63,956 nucleotides of DNA from Schlegelella_A sp036496385 (GTDB taxonomy: Bacteria; Pseudomonadota; Gammaproteobacteria; Burkholderiales; Burkholderiaceae_C), in NCBI GenBank assembly GCA_036496385.1, contig DASXLD010000131.1, positions 1-63,956 of the forward strand, given 5' to 3'. Below the pieces are notes generated by a model, which had not been told where the DNA came from, made no database searches, and was given only the letters and a program-made list of their open reading frames with translations. Positions within the stretch are counted from its first letter, which is position 1, and the number at the start of each line of letters is the position of its first letter. The position numbers and the translations under genes are program-made. Of the stretch, positions 1-7,545 are shown in pieces.

Positions 1-820
1 CGTAGTGGCTGGCCGGATAGATGACGAAGCGCGGAATCTTCTGCCGGATGCGCCCGGTCAGCGGATCGAACAAGGTCAGCGACTCGAGCTCGTCGTCGAA
101 GAGCTCGAGCCGGACGGCGAGCTCGCTGTGCTCGGCCGGGAAGACGTCGATCGTGTCGCCCCGCACCCGGAACGTGCCGCGCGAGAAGTCGGTCTCGTTG
201 CGCGAGTACTGCATCCGGATCAGGTGCGCGATCGCGTCGCGCTGGCCGAGCTTGTCGCCGGTGCGCATGATCATCCGCATCTCGGTGTAGTCCTCCGGCG
301 CGCCGATGCCGTAGATCGCACTCACCGAGGCGACGATGATCACGTCGCGCCGCTCGAGCACGCTCTTCGTCGCCGAGAGTCGCATCTGCTCGATGTGCTC
401 GTTGATCGCCGAGTCCTTCTCGATGAACAGGTCGCGCTGGGGAACGTAGGCCTCGGGCTGGTAGTAGTCGTAGTAGCTGACGAAGTACTCGACCGCGTTC
501 TTCGGGAAGAACTCACGGAATTCGCTGTAGAGCTGCGCCGCGAGCGTCTTGTTGGGTGCGAAGACGATCGCCGGCCGGCCGATCTCGGCGATGACGTTGG
601 CCATCGTGAAGGTCTTGCCGGAGCCGGTGACGCCGAGTAGCGTCTGGAACGCGAGCCCGTCGCGAATGCCTTCGATCAGCCCGGCGATCGCCTCCGGCTG
701 ATCGCCCGCCGGCGGATACGGCCGGAACAGCTGGAACGGCGAGCCCGGGTAGGTGACGAACTCACCGTCGGAGTCGGCAGGGGCCGCGTCGGCGCGGGCG
801 GCTTCGGTCATCGGGGTCAT
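1..820 (-). CDS. uvrB: UvrABC excinuclease subunit B, N-terminal part (3' end outside window)
   Basis: UvrB is the helicase-like damage-verification subunit of nucleotide excision repair; it is loaded by UvrA and recruits UvrC. The visible part, read leftwards, carries a P-loop GVTGSGKT at about residues 63-70, the NKTLAAQLY block, and the beta-hairpin region with YFVSYYDYYQPEAYVPQ that inserts between DNA strands, all diagnostic of UvrB. The ATG at 820 is followed by a second in-frame ATG at 811; either could start the protein. The C-terminal helicase half and UVR motif lie beyond the window edge. It is divergent from the aminotransferase gene at 974, so about 150 bases hold both promoters. 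I could not identify a convincing LexA box by eye. Confidence 0.95.
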   Translation of the reverse strand, partial: MTPMTEAARADAAPADSDGEFVTYPGSPFQLFRPYPPAGDQPEAIAGLIEGIRDGLAFQTLLGVTGSGKTFTMANVIAEIGRPAIVFAPNKTLAAQLYSEFREFFPKNAVEYFVSYYDYYQPEAYVPQRDLFIEKDSAINEHIEQMRLSATKSVLERRDVIIVASVSAIYGIGAPEDYTEMRMIMRTGDKLGQRDAIAHLIRMQYSRNETDFSRGTFRVRGDTIDVFPAEHSELAVRLELFDDELESLTLFDPLTGRIRQKIPRFVIYPASHY

Positions 821-973
821 GGCGGCTAAAATGAGGGGGTTGGTCCGCGTCGCAGCGAACCCATCAGCGTACCGCAACGGCGCGGTCCGGGCAGAACGAG
901 CTGCCATGCGCCGGGGATGTCGGCAGATGGCGGCGCCGACGCGGTTTCCAACGGCTCCACAAGGACTCCTTTC

Positions 974-2188
974 ATGTCTTCGCTCTTCGACGCCGTCGAG
1001 ATGGCGCCCCGCGACCCGATCCTGGGTCTCAATGAGCAATTCGCCGCCGATCCGAATCCGGCCAGGGTGAATCTCGGCGTCGGCGTCTACTACGACGAGA
1101 ACGGCAAGCTGCCGCTCCTGCGCTGCGTCCGCGCTGCCGAAGAGAAGATGATGGACGCGCGGCAGGCGCGCGGCTATTTGCCGATCGACGGCATCGCCGC
1201 CTACGACGCGGCCACCCAGGCGCTCGTTTTCGGCGTCGACGCGCCGGCGCGACGCGACGGCCGGATCGCGACCGTCCAGGCCGTCGGCGGCACCGGCGGG
1301 CTGAAGATCGGAGCCGATCTGCTGCAGCGCATGAACCCGGCCGCGCGCGTCCTCATCAGCGAGCCGAGCTGGGAGAACCACCGCGCGCTGTTCGAAGGCG
1401 CCGGCTTCGAGGTCAGCACGTATCCCTACTACGACCCGGCGAGCCACGGCGTCGACTTCGAGGCGATGCACGCCGCGCTCGGCAGCGCCGCGCCCGGAAC
1501 GATCGTCGTCCTCCACGCCTGCTGCCACAACCCGACCGGCTGTGATCTCACGCCGGGTCAGTGGCAGCACGTCGTCGATCTGCTCGCCGCGCGCGGCCTC
1601 GTCCCCTTCCTCGACATGGCCTATCAGGGCTTTGGCGACGGCATCAGCGAAGACGGCCACGCGGTGCAGCTCTGCCTCGAGGCCGGCCTCGACTTCTTCG
1701 TCGCCACCAGCTATTCGAAGAGCTTCTCGCTCTACGGCGAGCGCGCCGGCGCGCTCTCGGTCGTCTGCCCGACGAGGGAAGCAGCGGCGCGCGTGCTCAG
1801 CCAGCTCAAGCGCGTCATCCGCACCAACTACTCGAACCCGCCGACTCACGGCGCGGCGGCGATCACGACCGTGCTCACGACGCCGGCGCTGCGCGCCCTC
1901 TGGGAAGACGAGCTCGCCGGCATGCGCGAGCGGATCAAGCACATGCGCGTCGAGCTGCAGCGCCGGCTCGTCGCCGCGGGCGCCGCCATCGACACCGACT
2001 TCATCACCCGCCAGCGCGGCATGTTCAGCTACTCGGGCCTGACGAAGGCGCAGATGCAGCGGCTGCGCAGCGAGTTCGGCGTCTACGGCGTCGATTCCGG
2101 CCGCATCTGCGTGGCCGCGCTCAACGAACGCAATCTCGACACCGTCGTTGCCGCAATCACCGAAGTCACGGAGAAGGCCCAAGCATGA
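974..2188 (+). CDS. aromatic/aspartate aminotransferase, PLP-dependent class I
   Basis: A 404-residue class I aminotransferase of the AspC/TyrB group, transferring amino groups between aspartate or aromatic amino acids and 2-oxoglutarate in the cytoplasm. Hallmarks are an early NEQFAADPNPARVNLGVGVY block, HACCHNPTG in the middle, and SYSKSFSLYGER, which contains the PLP-binding lysine. I chose the ATG at 974 because AAGGACTCC lies just upstream and the MSSLFDAVEMAPRDPI start matches the family; a longer frame to 917 adds no family sequence. Its stop overlaps the next start (ATGA at 2185-2188), implying translational coupling to the PHB depolymerase. Exact substrate preference (aspartate versus tyrosine or phenylalanine) cannot be read from sequence. 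Confidence 0.93.
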   Translation: MSSLFDAVEMAPRDPILGLNEQFAADPNPARVNLGVGVYYDENGKLPLLRCVRAAEEKMMDARQARGYLPIDGIAAYDAATQALVFGVDAPARRDGRIATVQAVGGTGGLKIGADLLQRMNPAARVLISEPSWENHRALFEGAGFEVSTYPYYDPASHGVDFEAMHAALGSAAPGTIVVLHACCHNPTGCDLTPGQWQHVVDLLAARGLVPFLDMAYQGFGDGISEDGHAVQLCLEAGLDFFVATSYSKSFSLYGERAGALSVVCPTREAAARVLSQLKRVIRTNYSNPPTHGAAAITTVLTTPALRALWEDELAGMRERIKHMRVELQRRLVAAGAAIDTDFITRQRGMFSYSGLTKAQMQRLRSEFGVYGVDSGRICVAALNERNLDTVVAAITEVTEKAQA

Positions 2189-3489
2189 TTCTTTACGAGT
2201 GGTACGAAGCGCAGCGCGCGCTGATGAGCCCGTTCTCGGAGTTCGCGAGCGCGTCGTCGAAGCTCTACAGCCATCCGCTGTCGCTGTTCGCGCACGTGCC
2301 GCACGCGCACCGGGTCTCCGCTGGCCTTGACCTGATGCACCGGCTGTCGAAGGACTACGAGAAGCCGCAGTTCGACATCCGCGCGATCGAGGTCGACGGC
2401 GTCCATGTCGCAGTCGACGAGCGGGTCGCGATCGAGAAGCCCTTTTGCCGCCTGCTGCGCTTCAAGCGCTTCACCGACGATCTGTCGACGCTGCGCAACC
2501 TCAAGACGCAGCCGACCGTGCTCATCGTGGCGCCGCTCTCGGGCCATCACGCGACGCTGCTGCGCGAGACGGTTCGCGAGCTGCTGAAGGGTCACAAGGT
2601 CTTCATCACCGACTGGGCCGACGCGCGCATGGTCGCCGAGGAGAAGGGCCCGTTCCGCCTCGACGACTACGTCGCCTACGTGCAGGAATTCATCCGCTTC
2701 ATCGGCCCCGAGGTGAACGTGATCTCGGTCTGCCAGCCGACCGTCCCGGTACTGGCGGCGGTATCGCTGCTGGCGAGCGCGGGCGAGCCGACGCCGCGCA
2801 CGATGACCATGATGGGCGGCCCCATCGATGCCCGCAAGAGCCCGACGGCGGTCAACAACCTGGCCACCAACAAGAGCATCTCCTGGTTCGAGAACAACGT
2901 GATCCACCGCGTGCCGGTCAACTACCCGGGCGCCGGGCGGCGCGTCTACCCGGGCTTCCTGCAGCACGCCGGCTTCATCGCGATGAACCCGGACCGGCAC
3001 CTGAAGTCGCACTATGACTATTTCCTCGACCTCGTCCGCGGCGACGGCGACAACGCCGAGTTCCATCGCGGCTTCTATGACGAATACAACGCGGTGCTCG
3101 ACATGCCCGCCGAGTACTACCTCGACACGATCAAGACCGTGTTCCAGGACTTCGCCCTCGTCAACGGCACCTGGGTCGTCGACGGCAAGCCGGTGCGGCC
3201 CGAGGACATCGAGACGACGGCGCTGCTCACGATCGAGGGCGAGCTTGACGACATCTCCGGCGCCGGCCAGACGCGGGCGGCGCACGACTTGTGCACCGGC
3301 ATCCCTGCGGACCGCCGCTTTCACTACGACGCGATCGGTGCCGGCCACTACGGCATCTTCTCGGGCCGGCGCTGGCGCGAGAAGGTCTATCCGAAGGTGC
3401 GCGAGTTCATCGCTTCGCACCAGGCGCCGGCGGCGCCGCGCCGAGCAGCGCGCAAGAGCAACGGCAAGCGCCGGACAGTGGGCGCCTGA
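2185..3489 (+). CDS. phaZ: intracellular poly-3-hydroxybutyrate depolymerase
   Basis: This 434-residue protein matches the intracellular PHB depolymerase family (PhaZa1 of Cupriavidus), which hydrolyses amorphous polyester granules during carbon starvation. The N-terminus MILYEWYEAQRALM and the VCQPTVP motif are characteristic. The motif's cysteine is residue 183, the position I recall for the catalytic cysteine that replaces serine in this family. A later Asp (IEGELDDISG) and a His in GAGHYGIFSG complete the alpha/beta-hydrolase triad. The basic C-terminal tail (RRAARKSNGKRR) may help granule or DNA contact, which is inference. There is no signal peptide, consistent with a cytoplasmic granule enzyme. 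The start overlaps the stop of the aminotransferase. Confidence 0.93.
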   Translation: MILYEWYEAQRALMSPFSEFASASSKLYSHPLSLFAHVPHAHRVSAGLDLMHRLSKDYEKPQFDIRAIEVDGVHVAVDERVAIEKPFCRLLRFKRFTDDLSTLRNLKTQPTVLIVAPLSGHHATLLRETVRELLKGHKVFITDWADARMVAEEKGPFRLDDYVAYVQEFIRFIGPEVNVISVCQPTVPVLAAVSLLASAGEPTPRTMTMMGGPIDARKSPTAVNNLATNKSISWFENNVIHRVPVNYPGAGRRVYPGFLQHAGFIAMNPDRHLKSHYDYFLDLVRGDGDNAEFHRGFYDEYNAVLDMPAEYYLDTIKTVFQDFALVNGTWVVDGKPVRPEDIETTALLTIEGELDDISGAGQTRAAHDLCTGIPADRRFHYDAIGAGHYGIFSGRRWREKVYPKVREFIASHQAPAAPRRAARKSNGKRRTVGA

Positions 3490-3495
3490 CCGACC

Positions 3496-4098
3496 ATGGG
3501 CGCGCAAGCGCTCGCCGATGCGGTGCTCGACGCGCTGCCGCAGACGCAGTGCCGCCGCTGCGGCTACGCCGACTGCCGCAGCTACGCCGAAGCGATCGCG
3601 AGCGAAGGCGCCGCGATCAACCGCTGCCCTCCCGGCGGCGCTGCAGGCGTCGCTCGCCTGGCAAACCTGACCGGCCGCCCGGCGCTGCCGCTCGACCCCG
3701 GCTGCGGTCGCGAGGTGCCGCGTGCGCTCGCGGTCATCGACGAGGCGCAATGCATCGGCTGCGCGCTCTGCCTGAAGGCGTGCCCAGTCGATGCGATCCT
3801 CGGCGCTGCCAAGCGCATGCATGTCGTCATCGACGCGAGCTGCACCGGCTGCGAGCTCTGCATCCCGGTCTGCCCGGTCGACTGCATCTCGCTCGTCGAC
3901 GCCAGCTTCGGACGAACCGGCTGGGCGGCATGGGACGCAACGCGCGCGACCGATGCGCGTCGACGCTACGCGCGCCACGCCGGCCGGCTCGCGACCGAGA
4001 CGGCGTCGGCGCCCGGCGTGACCAGCGAGCCGACGCGCAGCGCGACCGTCGCGGCGGCAATCGCGCGGGCTCGTGCAGCGCGAGGACAGGCACGGTGA
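3496..4098 (+). CDS. rnfB: RnfB-like ferredoxin / electron transport complex subunit B
   Basis: A 200-residue iron-sulfur protein. The N-terminal domain has the RnfB-type cluster motif CRRCGYADCRSYA followed by a cysteine in CPPGG. Two 4Fe-4S ferredoxin motifs follow at about residues 90-130, CIGCALCLKACPVDAI and CTGCELCIPVCPVDCI. A hydrophobic membrane anchor, present at the N-terminus of true RnfB, is missing, and no other rnf genes are nearby. This is the short soluble form that betaproteobacteria carry next to nth. Its electron partner is therefore unknown. It begins 6 bases after the depolymerase gene, and nth follows, so co-transcription is likely. Confidence 0.88.
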   Translation: MGAQALADAVLDALPQTQCRRCGYADCRSYAEAIASEGAAINRCPPGGAAGVARLANLTGRPALPLDPGCGREVPRALAVIDEAQCIGCALCLKACPVDAILGAAKRMHVVIDASCTGCELCIPVCPVDCISLVDASFGRTGWAAWDATRATDARRRYARHAGRLATETASAPGVTSEPTRSATVAAAIARARAARGQAR

Positions 4099-4138
4099 CT
4101 TGGCGTCGCGGCCCGGAGACGACCCGGAGCGAACGCGG

Positions 4139-4798
4139 GTGAAGGACGCCGACGTCGCTCCCTTCTTCGAGACGCTGCGCGACGCCAACCCGGAGCCGGC
4201 CAGCGAGCTCGACTACAGCAGCGTCTTCGAGCTGCTCATTGCCGTGCTGCTGTCGGCGCAGACGACCGACAAGCGTGTCAACCAGGTCACCAAGGCCTTG
4301 TTCGCGGCCGGCCCGACGCCGGCCAGGATGCTCGCGCTCGGGGCCGAGACGATCGAGGCGATGATCAAGCCGGTGGGCTTTTTCCGCATGAAGACCAAGA
4401 GCGTCCTCGCGACCTGCCGGATCCTCGTCGACCAGCACGGCGGCGAAGTGCCGAGGACGCGCGACGCGCTCGAGGCGCTTCAGGGAGTCGGCCGCAAGAC
4501 CGCGAACGTGGTCCTCAACAACGCCTTCGGCGATCCGACGCTCGCCGTCGACACGCACGTCTTTCGCGTCGCCAACCGGACCGGCCTCGCTGCCGGCAGC
4601 ACGCCGCTCGAGGTCGAGCTCGGCCTGCTCGAGCGGATTCCCGAGCAATTCCTGCACAACGCCCATCACTGGCTGATCCTGCATGGGCGCTACGTCTGCC
4701 AGGCACGGCGGCCGCTGTGCGAGGTGTGCCGCGTCGCCCGCTGGTGCGATTCGGCGCCGCCGCAATTCAAGCAGCGCTCGGGCGCCCGCCCGGCCTGA
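4139..4798 (+). CDS. nth: endonuclease III, base-excision DNA glycosylase/AP lyase
   Basis: A DNA glycosylase/AP lyase removing oxidised pyrimidines. The helix-hairpin-helix LQGVGRKTANVV contains the catalytic lysine, AVDTHVFRVANR holds the catalytic aspartate, and the C-terminal iron-sulfur loop has the exact spacing C-X6-C-X2-C-X5-C (CQARRPLCEVCRVARWC). From the GTG at 4139 the protein is 219 residues, close to the usual 211. The frame is open to another GTG at 4073, which would overlap the ferredoxin gene by 26 bases and add an arginine/aspartate-rich tail unlike the family, so I prefer 4139. The gene is convergent with btuF, 7 bases away. Confidence 0.95.
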   Translation: MKDADVAPFFETLRDANPEPASELDYSSVFELLIAVLLSAQTTDKRVNQVTKALFAAGPTPARMLALGAETIEAMIKPVGFFRMKTKSVLATCRILVDQHGGEVPRTRDALEALQGVGRKTANVVLNNAFGDPTLAVDTHVFRVANRTGLAAGSTPLEVELGLLERIPEQFLHNAHHWLILHGRYVCQARRPLCEVCRVARWCDSAPPQFKQRSGARPA

Positions 4799-4805
4799 GC
4801 GCGTT

Positions 4806-5756
4806 TCAGCGCGCGGCTCGCTCGCGCCGCACTTCGTCGAGCACCGCGCAGACCGCTACGGCGCCGTCGACGATGCGCGGCCCCTGACGGCTGATTGCGT
4901 CGCCGTCGAGGGCGTAGAGCCAGCCGTGGCGGACCGCGGTCATCCGCGGCTGCGGCCGCCAGAGCGCGAAGCCCGGGTTCGCCGGATCGCGCCGCCACGC
5001 CGCGGAACCTGTCTGCTCGCTCGCCGTCAGGATCGCCTCCGGATCGGCGGCGACAACGGCCTCGGTCGAAACGATCGGCACCAACGGGGCGAGATCGGCG
5101 AAGACGTTGCGGCCGCCGCAGACGCCGAGGATGTCGTTGACGATCTGCTGCCGGTTGACGGTCATCAGCGGCTGCTGCCAGACCTGATAGAAGACCGTCA
5201 CCGGCGCCGCGCCGGCATGGCCTGCGCGCAGTTGCGCGAGGGCGGCCCGCACCGACTCGGCATTGCGGCGCGCCTCGCGCTCGTGGCCGAGCAGCGTGCC
5301 GAGGCGCTCGATCGCACGCGCGACGTCGTCGAGACGCTGCGGCTCGAGCTGGAACAGCTGGATGCCGGCGCGCGCAAGCTGCTCGAGCTCGCGACTGAGG
5401 TTGCCGCGTTGCCAGACGAGGACGAGATCGGGCTTGAGCTCGAGCACGCGCTCGACGTCGACCCGGCCGGCGTCACCGATGCGGGCGATGCCGCGCGCCG
5501 CGGGCGGGTAGTCGCTCAGCGCCGAGACGCCGACCAGGGTCGAACCGGCGCCGGCGGCAAAGACGAGCTCGGTGAGGCTCGGTGCGAGGGTCACGACGCG
5601 TTCGGGCGGCCGATCGAGGACAACCCTGCGGCCGGCGTCGTCGACGACGGTGATCGCAGCGACGGCGAGTGGCGCGGCCAGCGTCGCGCCGGCAGCCATT
5701 GCAGCGACGATCGCGCGCTGCAGGCGCGCGAACAGAGCGGGGAGTGCGCACCTCAT
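4806..5756 (-). CDS. btuF: vitamin B12 ABC transporter periplasmic binding protein
   Basis: A 316-residue periplasmic binding protein of the BtuF/FhuD-type fold (helical backbone, class III). After a hydrophobic signal segment (about residues 8-33) it reads RPPERVVTLAPSLTELVFAAG, then GRVDVERVLELKPDLVLVW, typical of cobalamin and siderophore binders. Later LPxYxxQQ-like VFYQVWQQPLMTVNRQQ and ILGVCGGRNVFADL are also family blocks. It is the last gene of the riboswitch-controlled operon; its ATG overlaps the ATPase stop (5753-5756). The operon context makes cobalamin the likely ligand. The protein would deliver it to the BtuC/BtuD complex in the inner membrane. Confidence 0.9.
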   Translation of the reverse strand: MRCALPALFARLQRAIVAAMAAGATLAAPLAVAAITVVDDAGRRVVLDRPPERVVTLAPSLTELVFAAGAGSTLVGVSALSDYPPAARGIARIGDAGRVDVERVLELKPDLVLVWQRGNLSRELEQLARAGIQLFQLEPQRLDDVARAIERLGTLLGHEREARRNAESVRAALAQLRAGHAGAAPVTVFYQVWQQPLMTVNRQQIVNDILGVCGGRNVFADLAPLVPIVSTEAVVAADPEAILTASEQTGSAAWRRDPANPGFALWRPQPRMTAVRHGWLYALDGDAISRQGPRIVDGAVAVCAVLDEVRRERAAR

Positions 5757-6565
5757 GGTCCGCGCTCTTCGCCCGCAGACGTCGCGGCGACAACGAACCT
5801 CGCGCTGCCGTTCACGGCGAGCGCGTGGATGGCAACGCCGAACACCGCGCTGAGGCGCGCGGCGACGAGGATGTCGTCGCGCGTCCCAGCGAGAGCATGG
5901 CCGGTGCCGTCGAGCAGGACGATGTGGCTCGCCAGGTCCCACGCCAGATTGAGGTCGTGCAGGCTGGCGACGACCGCGCCGCCTGAGGCCGCGTGCGCGA
6001 GCAGGACGTCGACGAGCAACCGTTGGTGCGCCAGGTCGAGATGCGACGCCGGCTCGTCGAGGAGAAGCAGCGGCGCCTCTTGCAGCAGTGCGGTCGCGAT
6101 CGCGACGCGCTGGCGCTCGCCGCCCGAAAGCGACTGCACGTCATTGGCGGCGAGCGGCGTGAGAAGGAGCCGCTCGAGGACACGCTCGACGTCGGCGTCG
6201 ACGCCCGCGTCGAGCAGCGATCGAATGCCGGCGTCGCGCCGGCGCGCGAGTGCCGCGGTCTCGCGGACGGTCGCAGGGAACGGATCGGACCAGAACTGCG
6301 GACTCCACGCCCGTCGATCGGCGAGCGCTGCCGGATGCCAGGCCGCGAGCTCGACGCCGTCGACCCGCACCGAGCCGGCGCCGAGGGGAAAGATGCCGGC
6401 GAGCGCGGCGAGCAGCGACGACTTGCCGGCGCCGTTCGGACCGATCACGACCCAGCGCTCGCCGCTGCCGACGCGAAGGTCGAGACGATCGAACAACATC
6501 CGCCCGCGTGCCGTGCCGCCGGCACGCAGGGCAAGCGCTTCCGCTTCGAGCAGCGCCGCGCTCAT
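5753..6565 (-). CDS. btuD: cobalamin ABC transporter ATP-binding protein
   Basis: A 270-residue ABC ATPase. Walker A is GPNGAGKSS at about residue 42, the signature is LSGGERQR, Walker B is LLLLDEP, and the switch histidine is in SLHDLNLAW, a form common in the FecE/BtuD branch. It powers the BtuC permease. The start overlaps the btuC stop (6562-6565) and the stop overlaps the btuF start, so translation of all three is coupled. The sequence alone would also fit a haem or siderophore ATPase; the cobalamin riboswitch upstream of the operon decides the call. Confidence 0.9.
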   Translation of the reverse strand: MSAALLEAEALALRAGGTARGRMLFDRLDLRVGSGERWVVIGPNGAGKSSLLAALAGIFPLGAGSVRVDGVELAAWHPAALADRRAWSPQFWSDPFPATVRETAALARRRDAGIRSLLDAGVDADVERVLERLLLTPLAANDVQSLSGGERQRVAIATALLQEAPLLLLDEPASHLDLAHQRLLVDVLLAHAASGGAVVASLHDLNLAWDLASHIVLLDGTGHALAGTRDDILVAARLSAVFGVAIHALAVNGSARFVVAATSAGEERGP

Positions 6566-7542
6566 CGTGCGTGCGCCGGCCGCTGCAGCAGCATGACGAC
6601 GAAGGTCGGCACGCCGATCGCCGCCGCGAGGATGCCGACCGGCAGCTGCAACGGGGCGACGATGGTCCGCGCGACGGCGTCGACCGCGACGACGAACGCG
6701 CCACCGGCGATCGCGCTCGCCGGCAGCAGCAGTGGCGCGGCGCGCAGCCCGAGCCGCCTGAGGACATGCGGAACGACGAGGCCGACGAAGCCGATCGCCC
6801 CCGCGGTCGCGACCGCGGCGCCGGTCGCGAGCGCCGCCGCGAGCAGGACCGCGCGCCGCCGCCGGCCGACGTCGACGCCGAGCGTCGCCGCCCACGCATC
6901 GCCGCGGGCGAGCCAGTCGAGCTCGCGGGCGCGCGGCCAGACGACGAGGAGAGCGACCGCGAGCGCGATCCAGACGATCTCCCAATGCGAAGCGCCGTTG
7001 AGATCACCGAGCAGCCAGAACACCATGCCGCGCAGCTGGCCCTCGTCGGCCAGAGTCAGGATCAGCGAGACGATCGCCGAGCAGCCAGCGCCGATCATGA
7101 CGCCGACGAGCAGGAGCGCGGTCGACCCTTCGCTGCCGGCGCTGAGCGCGGTGCTCGCGAGGCGGCGCCAGAGCAGCCCGAAGAGCAGCGCCGACGACGC
7201 CGCTGCGCCGGTTGCCGCGCCTGCGGCGACACCCCACTCCGAGAGGTGGGCGCCACCGGCGCCGGCGAGCAGCATCGCGCCGAGCGCGCCGACCGACGCG
7301 CCGCCGGCGACGCCGAGCACGTAGGGATCGGCGAGCGCGTCGCGCGTCATGAGCTGCATCAGCGCACCGGCGAGCGCCAGCGCCGCACCGGCGCCGAAGC
7401 CGGCGAGAACGCGCGGGACGCGGATCGCCCACATGATGTCGTCACTCGCCAGGCCGAAGCCCGAGGAACCGGCAAGGACGCCGAAGCCGCAGGCGAGCGC
7501 CGCAGCGCCGACTGCGACGACGAGGGCGCGACTTGCCCGCAT
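6562..7542 (-). CDS. btuC: cobalamin ABC transporter permease (FecCD family)
   Basis: A 326-residue integral membrane protein of the FecCD/BtuC family with about ten hydrophobic segments. Recognisable blocks are RVPRVLAGFGAGAALALAG, the DPYVLGVAGGASVGA loop, and GAIGFVGLVVPHVLRRLGL near the C-terminus, which contacts the ATPase. It forms the homodimeric channel that carries cobalamin across the inner membrane. It starts 3 bases after the btuB stop and overlaps the ATPase gene by 4 bases. Its N-terminus, MRASRALVVAVGAAAL, is the first membrane helix. Confidence 0.92.
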   Translation of the reverse strand: MRASRALVVAVGAAALACGFGVLAGSSGFGLASDDIMWAIRVPRVLAGFGAGAALALAGALMQLMTRDALADPYVLGVAGGASVGALGAMLLAGAGGAHLSEWGVAAGAATGAAASSALLFGLLWRRLASTALSAGSEGSTALLLVGVMIGAGCSAIVSLILTLADEGQLRGMVFWLLGDLNGASHWEIVWIALAVALLVVWPRARELDWLARGDAWAATLGVDVGRRRRAVLLAAALATGAAVATAGAIGFVGLVVPHVLRRLGLRAAPLLLPASAIAGGAFVVAVDAVARTIVAPLQLPVGILAAAIGVPTFVVMLLQRPAHAR

Positions 7543-7545
7543 CGT

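Noticed and set aside
821..973. LexA box for uvrB
   Set aside because: No CTGT-N8-ACAG match is visible between uvrB and the aminotransferase gene.
3496..4098. Full Rnf electron transport complex
   Set aside because: Only a soluble RnfB-like protein is present, without its membrane anchor and without rnfA, C, D, G or E nearby.
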